Assembly (NCBI RefSeq): GCF_000369005.1
Contig: NZ_KB849765.1
Span: 709,456-773,455 of the forward strand
Reading direction: 5' to 3'
Source of the DNA: Acinetobacter beijerinckii CIP 110307
Lineage (GTDB): Bacteria > Pseudomonadota > Gammaproteobacteria > Pseudomonadales > Moraxellaceae
Length of the DNA: 64,000 bases
In this document: piece by piece, positions 48,227 through 58,015 of the stretch
Position numbering within the stretch: position 1 is the stretch's first letter
Layout: the number at the start of each line of letters is the position of its first letter
Translations under genes and position numbers: made by a program
The notes under the pieces: generated by a model
What the model saw: only the letters and a program-made list of their open reading frames with translations
What the model was told of the DNA's origin: nothing
Databases searched by the model: none

Positions 48227-48967
48227 ATGTGCCAATGTTTTATGCAAGAAAGACCTTATATTCGAGCCGTAAAGTTTAAAACACCTGAGTCCTTGGATTG
48301 GGCCAGTTATCCTTATGTTGTTCCTGCTGTTAACGATTTAGAAAGCATCGAGTTTCATCCAGAAGTCACTTTCTTTGTCGGGGAGAATGGTTCAGGAAAA
48401 TCAACCATTCTCGAAGCTTTAGCGCTTGCTTTGGGTTTTTCAGAAGAAGGTGGAACGCGTAATGTACAATTGAATACAGCAACCACGGCTTCTGATTTGC
48501 ATCAGGCGATTCGAACGATAAAAAGCTATAAGAAGCCCCAAGATTATTACTTTTTGCGCGCTGAGAGCTTCTATAACGTTGCAACCTATATGAAGCAAGT
48601 AGATTATCTGGTGGAGTATGGGGGAGATATTCATTTACGCTCCCATGGAGAGGCTTTCTTAAACTTATTAACGCTGAAACTAAAAGGCAAGGGTTTATAT
48701 CTTTTGGATGAACCAGAAGCAGCCTTATCTCCAACAATGCTGATGACAACTTTATCTGTTTTAAATCGTTTATGTCGGGAGCAATCTCAATTTATTATTG
48801 CCACCCATTCTCCTATTTTATTGGCTTATCCCAATGCCAAAATTTATCAGTTTTCGGATATGGGGATTAAAGAGATATCTTATGAAGAAACTGAGCATTT
48901 TCGGGTAACAAAGGATTTTCTGAATAATTATCAAAAGAGAATTCAGCAGCTTTTAGAGAATGAGTAG
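48227..48967 (+). CDS. SMC/RecF-like AAA ATPase
   Basis: A 246-residue single-domain ATPase of the ABC/SMC-like type. Walker A VGENGSGKSTILEAL is at about residues 51-65, signature region LRSHGEAFLNLL, Walker B LYLLDEPEAALSP and the switch histidine in FIIATHSPILLA. There is no coiled coil or nuclease domain, so it is not a full RecF or OLD protein. ATG at 48227 or at 48242 is possible; neither has a good ribosome site. Stand-alone between a GNAT gene and a convergent FMN reductase gene. Similar proteins are found in genomic islands; function unknown. Confidence 0.8.
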   Translation: MCQCFMQERPYIRAVKFKTPESLDWASYPYVVPAVNDLESIEFHPEVTFFVGENGSGKSTILEALALALGFSEEGGTRNVQLNTATTASDLHQAIRTIKSYKKPQDYYFLRAESFYNVATYMKQVDYLVEYGGDIHLRSHGEAFLNLLTLKLKGKGLYLLDEPEAALSPTMLMTTLSVLNRLCREQSQFIIATHSPILLAYPNAKIYQFSDMGIKEISYEETEHFRVTKDFLNNYQKRIQQLLENE

Positions 48968-48975
48968 ATATAAAA

Positions 48976-49009
48976 AAGAAGCCCCATCATCCTGACGGGG
49001 CTTCTTCAT
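48976..49009. terminator. Terminator after AAA ATPase gene
   Basis: AAGAAGCCCC (48976-48985) pairs with GGGGCTTCTT (48997-49006) around an 11-base loop. The following 49010-49168 holds only an inverted repeat GTACGC/GCGTAC near 49150-49165, of unknown meaning. Confidence 0.85.
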
Positions 49010-49168
49010 ATTCAGTTTATGTCGTTGATATCCTATTAACGACCACATCCTGTGTGTTTTATTATTCTCAATGAGACTTCCTGTCTCTCTATAATTCATA
49101 TATTAGCAACCAAGTCGAAAGTGGAACAGACGTAAATCGACCTAATCAACGTACGCTTAGGCGTACAA

Positions 49169-49711
49169 CTAAGCGATATGATACTTCTGTAATTTACTAA
49201 TCAGCGCTGCTAATCCTTTCATTTCAAACTCATTGGCTTCAAAGTTTTCGTCTTTATTACGTTTAAAGATGTCACGAATTTCAATCACAGCATTTGGATC
49301 AACTAGACCTAAGCTTGAAGTTACTTGGCGAATTTGACTGATTGAACGTGAGCCATTGGTAGAACCATAGCCGATAAAGGCTGCAGGTTTGCCTTGCCAT
49401 TCTTTACCCACATAATCCAAGGCATTCTTCAGTGCTGGACTATAGCCATGATTATATTCAGGGCTAATGAAGATAAATGCCTGTGCCTGCGAAATTTTAT
49501 CTGCCCATTGCTGTTGTTTAGGCTGATCATAGATGCCTGTTGCTGGTGGATGAGAACCTGCAAATAACGGTAAATGCCATTCTTTAAGATCTACGATTTC
49601 TGTTTGAATATTATTTAACGCGAGTTCAGAAGTTGCTTGCTGTACCCAGTTTGCGACTTTAATTGCAGTTCGTCCTTCGCGTACACTACCCACAATAATA
49701 TAAATGAGCAT
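49169..49711 (-). CDS. NADPH-dependent FMN reductase family protein
   Basis: A 180-residue flavodoxin-fold protein. The phosphate loop GSVREGRTAIKVANW at about residues 8-22 and the flavin-contact segment FISPEYNHGYSPALKNALDY near 86-105 are typical of NADPH:FMN/quinone reductases. It probably reduces free flavin or quinones in the cytoplasm. ATG 49711 starts the first beta strand directly (MLIYIIVGS). It stands alone between the AAA ATPase (convergent) and fkpB. Confidence 0.9.
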   Translation of the reverse strand: MLIYIIVGSVREGRTAIKVANWVQQATSELALNNIQTEIVDLKEWHLPLFAGSHPPATGIYDQPKQQQWADKISQAQAFIFISPEYNHGYSPALKNALDYVGKEWQGKPAAFIGYGSTNGSRSISQIRQVTSSLGLVDPNAVIEIRDIFKRNKDENFEANEFEMKGLAALISKLQKYHIA

Positions 49712-49790
49712 TTTTAATCCTAAATTGTTTGAATTGAAGTTTTGGAAATGAGTTGTTGAATATAATCTTATACTTTTATTTAGGGATAAA

Positions 49791-49814
49791 AAAAGCTCTC
49801 ATTTGAGAGCTTTT
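49791..49814. terminator. Terminator after fkpB
   Basis: AAAAGCTCTCA pairs with TGAGAGCTTTT around a two-base loop, right at the end of fkpB. It can end the lspA-fkpB operon on the minus strand. Confidence 0.85.
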
Positions 49815-49817
49815 ATG

Positions 49818-50300
49818 TTACATCAGTTTAATGCCTTGCTGACCCGCAGGGGTAACTTTGAAAATTTCCACTTCAAAGGTAATATTTTTACCAGCCAATG
49901 GATGATTAAAGTCGATTTCAGTGATGTCTTCATTGACTGATTTAACGATGCCAAACAAGGTTGCTTTGGCTTTATCTTCAAATTCAATCATATGCCCAAC
50001 AATCGGACGTTGTTCAAATTTTACAGTATCAAAAGTTTGGATATTTTCAGGATTCCAAGGACCAAATGCATCTTCAGGTGGCAAGTGAACGGTACGACGA
50101 TCGCCAGCACGTAAGCCAAAAAGTGCTTTTTCGAAGTGAGGAAGTAAATTACCATCACCGATCACTAAAGTGACAGGCTCATCACGCCCACGAGTATTGT
50201 CGATTTCAACACCATTTTCGATGGATACTGAAAAATGTAATGCGACTTTTGAGCCATCTTGAATGCGAATTTCTTCGTTTGGTTGAATAATTTCAGTCAT
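49818..50300 (-). CDS. fkpB: FKBP-type peptidyl-prolyl isomerase
   Basis: A 160-residue SlpA/FkpB-like isomerase with VALHFSVSIENGVEIDNTR, the LLPHFEKALFGLRAGDR (FKBP region plus IF-domain border), PPEDAFGPWNPENIQ and DFNHPLAGKNITFEVEI. It starts at ATG 50300, one base after the lspA stop codon, so it is translationally coupled to lspA; an earlier in-frame start inside lspA is unlikely. The ribF-ileS-lspA-fkpB order matches the conserved cluster. In E. coli ispH follows; here it does not. Confidence 0.93.
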   Translation of the reverse strand: MTEIIQPNEEIRIQDGSKVALHFSVSIENGVEIDNTRGRDEPVTLVIGDGNLLPHFEKALFGLRAGDRRTVHLPPEDAFGPWNPENIQTFDTVKFEQRPIVGHMIEFEDKAKATLFGIVKSVNEDITEIDFNHPLAGKNITFEVEIFKVTPAGQQGIKLM

Positions 50301-50301
50301 C

Positions 50302-50832
50302 TTATGCATCCGCGTTTTGGCTGCGTTTCTTCTCAAGGAAGAAAGTATCGATTAGCAGCAAAATTGTACCCAATGTAATCGCACTATCTGCAAGGTTAAA
50401 AGCAGGGAAGTGACTATTTTGATAGTAAAAATGGATAAAATCGACCACATAGCCCAAGCTGACACGATCAATTAAATTCCCTATAGCACCACCTAAGATC
50501 AGCGCAATCGCCATTGGTAGAATAACCAGTGTCTTTGGCATCCGCATCAACCAAAATACGAAAATGATTGAAACGAAGCCAGCCAATGAGGTGAAAAAGT
50601 AACGTTGCCAACCACCAGCATCAGATAAAAAGCTAAATGCTGCACCATAATTATGAAGTAGAGTCCAATTTAAAAAAGGCAATACAGGTACAGGGTCTGC
50701 ATAGTTTAAATGTGAGCTTGCAATCCATTTGGTCCATTGATCCAACACAATGGCAAGAACTGAAAGTCCAAGCCAAAGTAAGTTGTGCGGGTAAAATTGG
50801 AACAAGCCCTTTTTTGCTTGTGTATTAGGCAT
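50302..50832 (-). CDS. lspA: Lipoprotein signal peptidase II
   Basis: LspA cleaves the signal peptide of diacylglyceryl-modified prolipoproteins in the inner membrane. The 176-residue protein has four membrane segments, LVILDQWTKW-type start ([11 protein letters not shown]) and the two catalytic aspartates in [16 protein letters not shown] and [11 protein letters not shown]. It overlaps the end of ileS by eight bases and precedes fkpB by one base, so it belongs to the ileS-lspA-fkpB operon. Confidence 0.97.
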   Translation of the reverse strand: MPNTQAKKGLFQFYPHNLLWLGLSVLAIVLDQWTKWIASSHLNYADPVPVLPFLNWTLLHNYGAAFSFLSDAGGWQRYFFTSLAGFVSIIFVFWLMRMPKTLVILPMAIALILGGAIGNLIDRVSLGYVVDFIHFYYQNSHFPAFNLADSAITLGTILLLIDTFFLEKKRSQNADA

Positions 50833-53662
50833 ACTTTCTCACTTCGCCACTACCAGTGACATTGACGATACAACGAGCGCATAAACCAGCATGACCAACG
50901 TGTGTATTCACATCTGGCAATACATGCCAACAACGTACACATTTCTCACCATCTGCAGCTGAAATTTTCACACGTAATCCTGAGAGATCAGTGCTTTCAC
51001 CTTGTTCAGCATATGGGTGAACGATGACTTGAGATGTGATTAACACGAAACGTAATTCATCAGCCAATTGGTTTAACAGTTTTTGTAATGCTTCATCTGC
51101 CCAAAGTTCGACTTTTGCAGACAAGTTACTGCCGATGAGTTTAGCGTTACGTGCGGCTTCAATCTGTTTATTTACTGCTGATTTTACGCTAATCAATGTT
51201 TGCCAATCAGCTTCAGACAGTAAATTTGCGGTTGATGCAGTTGGAATATCATACCACTCAGCCGTGAACACATATTTACCTGTTTGCTCTGGAATCAATG
51301 GCCAAGCTTCTTGTGCGGTGAAGCTCAAGATTGGTGACATCCAACGAACAAAAGCTTGCACGATATGATATAGCGCAGTTTGTGCAGAACGACGTGCTTG
51401 TGAATCCGCTTTGGTGGTGTACTGACGATCTTTAATGATATCGAGATAGAAGCCACCTAAGTCATTGATACAGAAGTTGGTCAATGCGTTGGTGACAATG
51501 TGGAAATTCATCTCTTCATAGGCTTGCTGAATGGTTTTTTGTACATCAGCAGCACGTTGTAAGATGTATTGATCTAGTGCAATCAATTCATTGACTGGTA
51601 ATGCATCTGTCGATGGTTTGAAGCCATTCAAGTTTGCCAGCAAGAAACGTAAGGTATTACGAATACGACGATAACCATCTGATGCACGGCTAAAGATTTC
51701 TTTACCTGCGGTCATTTCATAGCGATAGTCAGCAGATGCAATCCAGAAACGTAAACCATCAGCACCCATATCTTTGATAATGTCTTGTGGGGTGATGATA
51801 TTGCCTAATGACTTAGACATTTTACGACCTTTCTCATCCACCACGAAACCGTGAGTGAGTAAGCCTTTATATGGTGCACGTTGATTAATCGCAATTGAGG
51901 TTAACAATGACGATTGGAACCAACCACGATGTTGGTCTGAACCTTCAAGATATAGATCAGCAGGATCCTGTAATTCTTCACGTTCACGCAATACTGCGTA
52001 ATGTGTTGTACCAGAGTCAAACCAAACGTCTAGCGTATCGTGTACAGCATTGTATTGTTCAGCATCCGCACCAATAAAATCGCTAGCATCACGGTTATAC
52101 CAACCATCAATCCCTTCTTGTTCAATCAGTTGAGCCACTTCTTCAATGAGTTCAGGCGTACGCGGGTGTAACGCATTGGTATCTTTATGCACAAAGAATG
52201 GGATTGGCACACCCCAAGTACGTTGACGTGAAATACACCAGTCAGGGCGACCTTCAATCATCGATTGAATACGATTTTTACCCCAGTCAGGAACAAATTC
52301 GATGTCATTTTCAATCGCATTTAGTGCGGTTTGACGCAAACCTTGGGCATCCATGCTGATGAACCACTGTGGTGTCGCACGGAAGATAATTGGGGTTTTA
52401 TGGCGCCAGCAATGTGGATAGCTATGTTTAATCGGTTGATGTGCCCATAAACGACCCACAGCACCTAATGCTTCGATAATTTTTGGATTGGCTTTATAAA
52501 TGTGCTCGCCCGCAAAAATCGGTGCAGTCTGTAAATACACACCATTGCCACCGACTGGATTATCGACTTTTAGATTGTATTGTAAGCCTACTTTATAGTC
52601 GTCCACACCGTGTCCAGGCGCAGTATGTACCGCACCCGTACCACTGGTTGCAATCACGTGCTCACCGACAATCACTGGGACTTGACGATCAGTAATTAAA
52701 GGATGTTGCAATAATAGGTTTTCAATCACAGCACCTTTAAAATCAGCCAGTACGACTGAATTTTCGAGCTTATAACGTTCGATTGCTGATTCAACTAAAT
52801 CTTTGGCAAGAATAAAGTTTTGCAAGCCGTGGTCAGTTGTAACTTGGATAATTTGATAATCAATGTCGGCATGTACTGCAACTGCTTGGTTTGCAGGAAG
52901 CGTCCAAGGCGTTGTTGTCCAAATCACGATGTCCGTCACATCTTGCACGTCGATATTTAAACGTGCGCTTAAATCTTTAAGATCAACAACCGTAAAGCCA
53001 ACATCAATCGCATCTGATTTTTTATCTTCGTATTCAACTTCTGCTTCTGCCAGTGCAGAACCACAATCCAAACACCAGTTCACAGGTTTTAAGCCTGGTT
53101 CGATATGACCTGCTTTGGCAATTGCGCCAAGCGAACGAACAATGTCTGCTTCTTGCTTGAAGTTCATGGTGAGGTATGGATTATCCCAGTCACCAAATAC
53201 GCCCATACGCACAAAGTCTTTTTTCTGTAATTCGACTTGCGTCAATGCATATTCACGACACGCTTTACGGAAAGTGGAGGCATCGACTTTGACACCCACT
53301 TTACCGACTTTTTCTTCAACTTTAAGTTCGATTGGCAGACCGTGGCAGTCCCAACCTGGTACATAAGGCGCATCGAAGCCATCCATGATACGGCTTTTAA
53401 TAATGATATCTTTTAAGACTTTATTAACTGCATGACCTAAATGGATTTGACCATTAGCATATGGAGGACCGTCATGAAGGACATATTTTTTCTTACCAAT
53501 ACGCGATGTGCGAATCTGCTGATAAATGTTGTCGGCATACCACTCTTCTAACCATTTGGCTTCACGCACAGCCAAATTTGCTTTCATGGCAAATTCAGTA
53601 TCAGGCAAATTGAGTGTGGCTTTATAATCCACTGCATTCTCAGGAGTTTGCTTATCGCTCAT
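50825..53662 (-). CDS. ileS: Isoleucyl-tRNA synthetase
   Basis: IleRS charges tRNA-Ile and edits valine. The 945-residue class I enzyme has the HIGH-type sequence [13 protein letters not shown] at about residues 66-78, the KMSKSLGN loop near 613 and a C-terminal zinc module with CVRC and CARC pairs (about 905-935). ATG 53662. It overlaps lspA by eight bases, and ribF lies about 60 bases upstream, a conserved cluster. No unusual features. Confidence 0.98.
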   Translation of the reverse strand: MSDKQTPENAVDYKATLNLPDTEFAMKANLAVREAKWLEEWYADNIYQQIRTSRIGKKKYVLHDGPPYANGQIHLGHAVNKVLKDIIIKSRIMDGFDAPYVPGWDCHGLPIELKVEEKVGKVGVKVDASTFRKACREYALTQVELQKKDFVRMGVFGDWDNPYLTMNFKQEADIVRSLGAIAKAGHIEPGLKPVNWCLDCGSALAEAEVEYEDKKSDAIDVGFTVVDLKDLSARLNIDVQDVTDIVIWTTTPWTLPANQAVAVHADIDYQIIQVTTDHGLQNFILAKDLVESAIERYKLENSVVLADFKGAVIENLLLQHPLITDRQVPVIVGEHVIATSGTGAVHTAPGHGVDDYKVGLQYNLKVDNPVGGNGVYLQTAPIFAGEHIYKANPKIIEALGAVGRLWAHQPIKHSYPHCWRHKTPIIFRATPQWFISMDAQGLRQTALNAIENDIEFVPDWGKNRIQSMIEGRPDWCISRQRTWGVPIPFFVHKDTNALHPRTPELIEEVAQLIEQEGIDGWYNRDASDFIGADAEQYNAVHDTLDVWFDSGTTHYAVLREREELQDPADLYLEGSDQHRGWFQSSLLTSIAINQRAPYKGLLTHGFVVDEKGRKMSKSLGNIITPQDIIKDMGADGLRFWIASADYRYEMTAGKEIFSRASDGYRRIRNTLRFLLANLNGFKPSTDALPVNELIALDQYILQRAADVQKTIQQAYEEMNFHIVTNALTNFCINDLGGFYLDIIKDRQYTTKADSQARRSAQTALYHIVQAFVRWMSPILSFTAQEAWPLIPEQTGKYVFTAEWYDIPTASTANLLSEADWQTLISVKSAVNKQIEAARNAKLIGSNLSAKVELWADEALQKLLNQLADELRFVLITSQVIVHPYAEQGESTDLSGLRVKISAADGEKCVRCWHVLPDVNTHVGHAGLCARCIVNVTGSGEVRKYA

Positions 53663-53722
53663 GCAAGTTTTCTTCCAGTTTTATCAGTCTAAACTGACAT
53701 GTATTACAAATGAAATTTAAAT

Positions 53723-54724
53723 TTAAAAAGGAAATTCTGGTGTGCGTTCACGATAGTCTCGTAATTTTTGCACATCATCATCGATTCCAGCTTTGAGTGC
53801 TTCAAGCGAAGGGTAATTCAGTTCACCATGTAGATAGTGAAGGAAAGTTACCCGCATCAATAAGCCATACAGATTAGCAGAAACATCAGGAAAATGTACT
53901 TCTAATCGCCACTCTGGATGTTCTTGTTTGATGGCTGGACGTGTTCCGACATGACCTGCACCAAATAAACTGTCAGCTTGATAGCCTGCAATTCCGTTCA
54001 AAGCAGGATCAGCGTGTTTTGTTTTTGCAGTGAGTGAGGCATTTTCACAGACTACATCAACCGCATAAATCCCACTTAAGCATGGTTTATGACGGTTCAA
54101 ACGAACATTGATGGTTGGAAAGTCAAGGGTACGTCCAATCTGATCGCCATATTGCACACGCCCTGTAATGCTATAAGGGCGACCCAACAATTTTGCTGCT
54201 AATGCCAAATCACCTTCTTGTAGAACCTGACGGATACGGGTTGAACTGACGCGTTCATCATTTAAAGCCACGGTATTTAAATTAGTGACATCAAAGCCGT
54301 AATCACGCAAGAATTCGCTATTACCTTGGCGGTCTTTGCCAAAATGGAAATCATCACCCAGTACTAGGCTTTGTGCGTTGAGTTTTAATTTGAGTAAGTC
54401 AGCAAATTCGGTGGCATTTAAACTTCTAAAATATTGATCAAATTTCGCAACTGCAATGTAATCTACACCGAGCTCTGTTAAATATTCTACTTTTTCTCTA
54501 AGCGAGCTAATACGTGGTGGAGCATCATAACCTTTAAAAAATTCAAGCGGTTGTGGCTCGAAAATCATCACTAATGTTTTTAAGCCTTTGGCATCTGCCA
54601 ATGTTTTGAGCTGGCTAATCATCGCTTGATGACCAAGATGGACACCATCAAAATTGCCAATCGTTACCGCAGTCGGTGGCAACTGAAAATCTGGCGATAA
54701 TGCGTTGAGACGAAGCAACTTCAT
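53723..54724 (-). CDS. ribF: Bifunctional riboflavin kinase/FAD synthetase
   Basis: RibF makes FMN and FAD from riboflavin. The 333-residue protein has the nucleotidyltransferase domain (VTIGNFDGVHLGHQ near residue 22, GDDFHFGKDRQG, VSSTRIRQVL) and the C-terminal flavokinase domain (GRPYSITGRV, DFPTINVRL, ending near LRDYRER). ATG 54724 is chosen; a TTG nine codons earlier is a poorer start. First gene of the ribF-ileS-lspA-fkpB cluster. Confidence 0.97.
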   Translation of the reverse strand: MKLLRLNALSPDFQLPPTAVTIGNFDGVHLGHQAMISQLKTLADAKGLKTLVMIFEPQPLEFFKGYDAPPRISSLREKVEYLTELGVDYIAVAKFDQYFRSLNATEFADLLKLKLNAQSLVLGDDFHFGKDRQGNSEFLRDYGFDVTNLNTVALNDERVSSTRIRQVLQEGDLALAAKLLGRPYSITGRVQYGDQIGRTLDFPTINVRLNRHKPCLSGIYAVDVVCENASLTAKTKHADPALNGIAGYQADSLFGAGHVGTRPAIKQEHPEWRLEVHFPDVSANLYGLLMRVTFLHYLHGELNYPSLEALKAGIDDDVQKLRDYRERTPEFPF

Positions 54725-54931
54725 GGGCGTTAAATTCAGCGAATTTTGCAAAGGCTATATATTGCCATATTCTCAGCGTTTCGTCTTGTTGTTGTGTTTT
54801 TACACACGGAAATTTCAATATTTAAAGTTTTATTATAAGTATAATTGATTCATTAAATAAAAATAAATCAATTTTTCTTATTTGGTGATTGACCTAAAAT
54901 AGCTTCATAGTCGCTTGATATTGAGAAAGAG

Positions 54932-56065
54932 ATGAAAAAGCCGTTTTATCAGCTAGAGCAGAGCACCGATGTAATTCGCCATTTTACCCCAAACTGGTTT
55001 ACTGCAACTATGGGTACGGGTGTGGTGGCGATGATTTTAGCACAGCTGCCTTTTGCTTCATCTCTGTTATTTATACTTGCGACTAAATTATGGCAATTTA
55101 ATATTTTGTTATTTAGCACCTTTAGCGTGCTGTATATCTTACGTTGGATCTTATTTCCTGCTGAAGCCAAGCAGATTTTTACTCACCCCAATATGAGCTT
55201 ATTCCTCGGAGCGATCCCGATGGGTTTAGCCACGATTGCCAATGGTTTTCTTAATTTTGGGACGCATTTATATGGTGATATTGCCGTTCAGATTGCGACT
55301 TATCTTTGGTATATCGATGTTGTTCTTGCAGTGGTGATTGCGTGGGTGGTGCCATTCTGTATGTTTAGCTGCCAAGATCATCAATTACAACGGATGACTG
55401 CGGTGTGGTTATTACCCATCGTTGCCTGTGAGGTTGCTGCGAGTTCAGCAGGGCTTTTATTGCAACATTTAGCAGCCGATCAGCACGCATTAATCATCTT
55501 GATCACAGGCTATGTGTTGTGGGGTATTTCATTATTACCTGCTTTTGCAATCTTAACCATTTTGATGCTACGACTAGCTTTACACCAGTTACCTGAAAAA
55601 GAAGTCGCGATTTCTAGCTGGTTATGTTTAGGGCCAATTGGAACAGGGGCATTAGCATTATTATTACTGGGTGAACAATCGCCACGTATCATGCAGGCAA
55701 TGGGTTTCGAAGGTTTAGCGACATTACTGCCAGCCTTGGGCATTGTGGCAAGTTTGGTGCTATTAGGTTTTGGCTTATGGTGGTTTGGGATTGCGATCTT
55801 GACCACACTGCGCCATATGCGTACTGGTATTCCATTTAACTTAGGTTGGTGGGGACTGACTTTCCCCTTCGGTGTCTTTATCTTGGCGATCTTCAACTTG
55901 GCACATCAGTTAAATATTGATTTTTTACAGTATGCGGCGGTGATCTTAAGTGTATTGTTGGTTGGTTTGTGGGCATTGGTGATGAAAAAAACGTTGGCAG
56001 GGGCGTATAGTGGTCAATTATTTTTCTCTCCTTGTTTGGTCGCCTTACAGCAGAAGATGCAATAA
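54932..56065 (+). CDS. TDT family transporter, TehA/SLAC1-like
   Basis: A 377-residue membrane protein with ten hydrophobic segments and the N-terminal FTPNWFTATMGTGVVAMILAQ that marks the tellurite-resistance/dicarboxylate (TDT) family. Members are TehA, Mae1 and SLAC1-like anion channels or C4-dicarboxylate carriers. The substrate cannot be told from sequence. ATG 54932 follows an AGAAAGAG tract. It is divergent from ribF and ends at a clear terminator. Confidence 0.88.
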   Translation: MKKPFYQLEQSTDVIRHFTPNWFTATMGTGVVAMILAQLPFASSLLFILATKLWQFNILLFSTFSVLYILRWILFPAEAKQIFTHPNMSLFLGAIPMGLATIANGFLNFGTHLYGDIAVQIATYLWYIDVVLAVVIAWVVPFCMFSCQDHQLQRMTAVWLLPIVACEVAASSAGLLLQHLAADQHALIILITGYVLWGISLLPAFAILTILMLRLALHQLPEKEVAISSWLCLGPIGTGALALLLLGEQSPRIMQAMGFEGLATLLPALGIVASLVLLGFGLWWFGIAILTTLRHMRTGIPFNLGWWGLTFPFGVFILAIFNLAHQLNIDFLQYAAVILSVLLVGLWALVMKKTLAGAYSGQLFFSPCLVALQQKMQ

Positions 56066-56070
56066 TATCG

Positions 56071-56096
56071 AGGTGTGCCGAAGCACACCTTTTTTG
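56071..56096 (+). terminator. Terminator after TDT transporter gene
   Basis: AGGTGTGC pairs with GCACACCT around CGAA, followed by six Ts, five bases past the stop codon. Confidence 0.92.
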
Positions 56097-56128
56097 TGTC
56101 TCTATTTTGAGTTGAACGAGTCTTTTTT

Positions 56129-56695
56129 ATGAATGCTGATATTGCTCTGATTATGGCCTTACCGAATGAATCCAAAGGTTTATTTGAGCAAGCAGGTATT
56201 GAAGTTCATTACAGCGGAATTGGCAAAATTAATGCAGCATTCAAGGCATTTGAGGTGATTCAAAAAACGGGGTGCAAAACGCTGATCAATTTAGGCAGTG
56301 CAGGCAGTTCACACTTTGATGCACATAGTTTGGTTGAGGTGATTACTTTTGTACAACGTGATATGGATGTATCTCCACTTGGTTTTGCCGTGGGTGTAAC
56401 TCCAATGGATGATGAAATTCCTGCGGAGATCCATACCCAACCCCATTTTGAGCTTTTACCCAAAGGGATTTGTGGTACAGGTGATTCGTTTGAAACAGGT
56501 ATTCCAAAAATCAGTTGTAACCTTGTCGATATGGAAGCTTATGCTTTAGCCAAAGTCTGTCAAAAGTTAGGTGTTCGTTTGATTTCGGTTAAGTATATTA
56601 CTGATGGTGCCAATGATACTGCGCATTTAGACTGGGAAGAGAATTTGTTGCTTGGTGCACAAAAACTATTAGCACTGTATCAGGCACATTTTTAA
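56129..56695 (+). CDS. MTA/SAH nucleosidase-like phosphorylase-fold protein
   Basis: A 188-residue member of the PNP/UDP phosphorylase superfamily. The opening IALIMALPNESKGLFEQAG, the LINLGSAGS glycine segment, the CNLVDMEAYALAKVCQK with the catalytic-type Met-Glu and the KYITDGAND aspartate loop match 5'-methylthioadenosine / S-adenosylhomocysteine nucleosidases, although it is shorter than typical MTANs (about 230). It may act on a nucleoside in the cytoplasm. ATG 56129. An inverted repeat follows. Confidence 0.8.
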   Translation: MNADIALIMALPNESKGLFEQAGIEVHYSGIGKINAAFKAFEVIQKTGCKTLINLGSAGSSHFDAHSLVEVITFVQRDMDVSPLGFAVGVTPMDDEIPAEIHTQPHFELLPKGICGTGDSFETGIPKISCNLVDMEAYALAKVCQKLGVRLISVKYITDGANDTAHLDWEENLLLGAQKLLALYQAHF

Positions 56696-56723
56696 ATGCA
56701 ACGATCTAACGCTGTAGTGTGTA

Positions 56724-56758
56724 CGAAACAACTATTTAATGATTAGATAGTTGTTTCG
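56724..56758. repeat. 12-bp inverted repeat between nucleosidase and DUF4238 genes
   Basis: CGAAACAACTAT and ATAGTTGTTTCG are perfectly complementary around an 11-base loop. It probably works as a terminator for either convergent gene, although the T run is poor. Confidence 0.6.
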
Positions 56759-56794
56759 GTAAATTTGCATAACAGCCATTAAGTTAAATCAGAG

Positions 56795-57808
56795 TTAAAT
56801 CTTGGCTTTATTAACGTAACTACTTTTTATTTCTTTTATGATTTTTAGCCTTTTCCCAACAAGTGTTTTATAAATTTTTAATTGATTTTCAGTAGTACCA
56901 ATAATGTACTGATCTGCATTAAAAGCTAATTTTCTATTAATTTCCTTAACAAAATCTATAGATACGTAATTTATACCTTTTTTAAAGCGATCTGATCTAT
57001 TGATCATATATCCGAGTTTAGGAGAAATAGCATAAAAAAAGTCGGCTTCATCTTCAGCTGGAACAGTCATATCATTTTCGTTTATTGCTTCATGTACATT
57101 AATAATTGGATCATCAGAAGTTATAAAATCTTCATTTGTTTCATTGATTAATAGACAATGTTTATCAATTTTTCGTGTTTCAAAAAAACTTTTCCCTAAA
57201 TTCATACCAAACATATAACTAATGAACCACCAAGATTCTTTATAGATTTTCTGTAACTGCTCGTCTTCTTGACTGGCTATGATTTTATCTCTGAATGGCT
57301 TGGTTCTAGCAATTTGATGTCCCCAATAGCTCATGAATTTACAGCTATTTTCAGGGGTATCTAAAACTGTTAAATCATAGTTTTGTAAGCCTTTTAGGAC
57401 AACCTCAACATCTTTCTCATGTGCTGTGTGCAGATTTTCTATTGTATTACTCTTAAAAGCTTCAATATAAGCTAGAACCTTCTTGTCTGTTTTTCCTGAT
57501 TTTATATATAGGGACTCTGCTTTTTGCAATTTTAAAAATGTCTCTAGATAGGATCTATGATGCTTTTGTAGTTCTTCTGGTGATTGTTTTGATATAAATA
57601 AAATCACCTGTAAATGTTGTTCTGTAATGTACTGGTATCTATAGAAGTCTTTTTCTTTGGCGATTGCTTTGACGCTATCATTAGCGATTTTTAGTTTTTT
57701 GGTTGTATACCATACATCTGAACTATTTAAGGACCAATTCCTTAAGTAATTAGCCCATACATAATGATTTTCTCTTTTTAACTCTAATTGCTTAGGTGTT
57801 AATTCCAT
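56795..57808 (-). CDS. DUF4238 domain-containing protein
   Basis: A 337-residue soluble protein. The N-terminal NHYVWANYLRNWS and the central FITSDDPIIN, then FYAISPKLGYMIN, are the conserved points of DUF4238. It lacks a signal peptide and membrane segments. The gene is markedly AT-rich compared with neighbours, which suggests recent acquisition. It is single, between a nucleosidase and a TetR gene. The family has no known function; some relatives sit in variable islands, so a defence or effector role is only a guess. Confidence 0.8.
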   Translation of the reverse strand: MELTPKQLELKRENHYVWANYLRNWSLNSSDVWYTTKKLKIANDSVKAIAKEKDFYRYQYITEQHLQVILFISKQSPEELQKHHRSYLETFLKLQKAESLYIKSGKTDKKVLAYIEAFKSNTIENLHTAHEKDVEVVLKGLQNYDLTVLDTPENSCKFMSYWGHQIARTKPFRDKIIASQEDEQLQKIYKESWWFISYMFGMNLGKSFFETRKIDKHCLLINETNEDFITSDDPIINVHEAINENDMTVPAEDEADFFYAISPKLGYMINRSDRFKKGINYVSIDFVKEINRKLAFNADQYIIGTTENQLKIYKTLVGKRLKIIKEIKSSYVNKAKI

Positions 57809-57941
57809 TTTATTTTTGAGTGTTACTTTAAAGAATTATTGAAATTAAAATTATACGCCTTACTTGATACTTCATAAGTATCACCATCGTAACCTAAGCT
57901 ATTCCGGACAAGAGCAATTTTTTTCATAATACATTGAATAA

Positions 57942-57973
57942 AAAAAAGCGACTTACAACGTCGCTTTTTTTCT
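57942..57973 (-). terminator. Terminator after TetR gene
   Basis: AAAGCGAC pairs with GTCGCTTT around TTACAAC, flanked by A and T runs in both directions. Confidence 0.88.
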
Positions 57974-58015
57974 ATATTTCAATCGTTAAAATTAAGGCTT
58001 TTAACGGAATAAAAT

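Noticed and set aside
52415..52430. TGTGGATAG as an extra DnaA box within ileS
   Set aside because: Isolated one-mismatch sites also occur in 23S and in a LysR gene; without clustering they are expected by chance.
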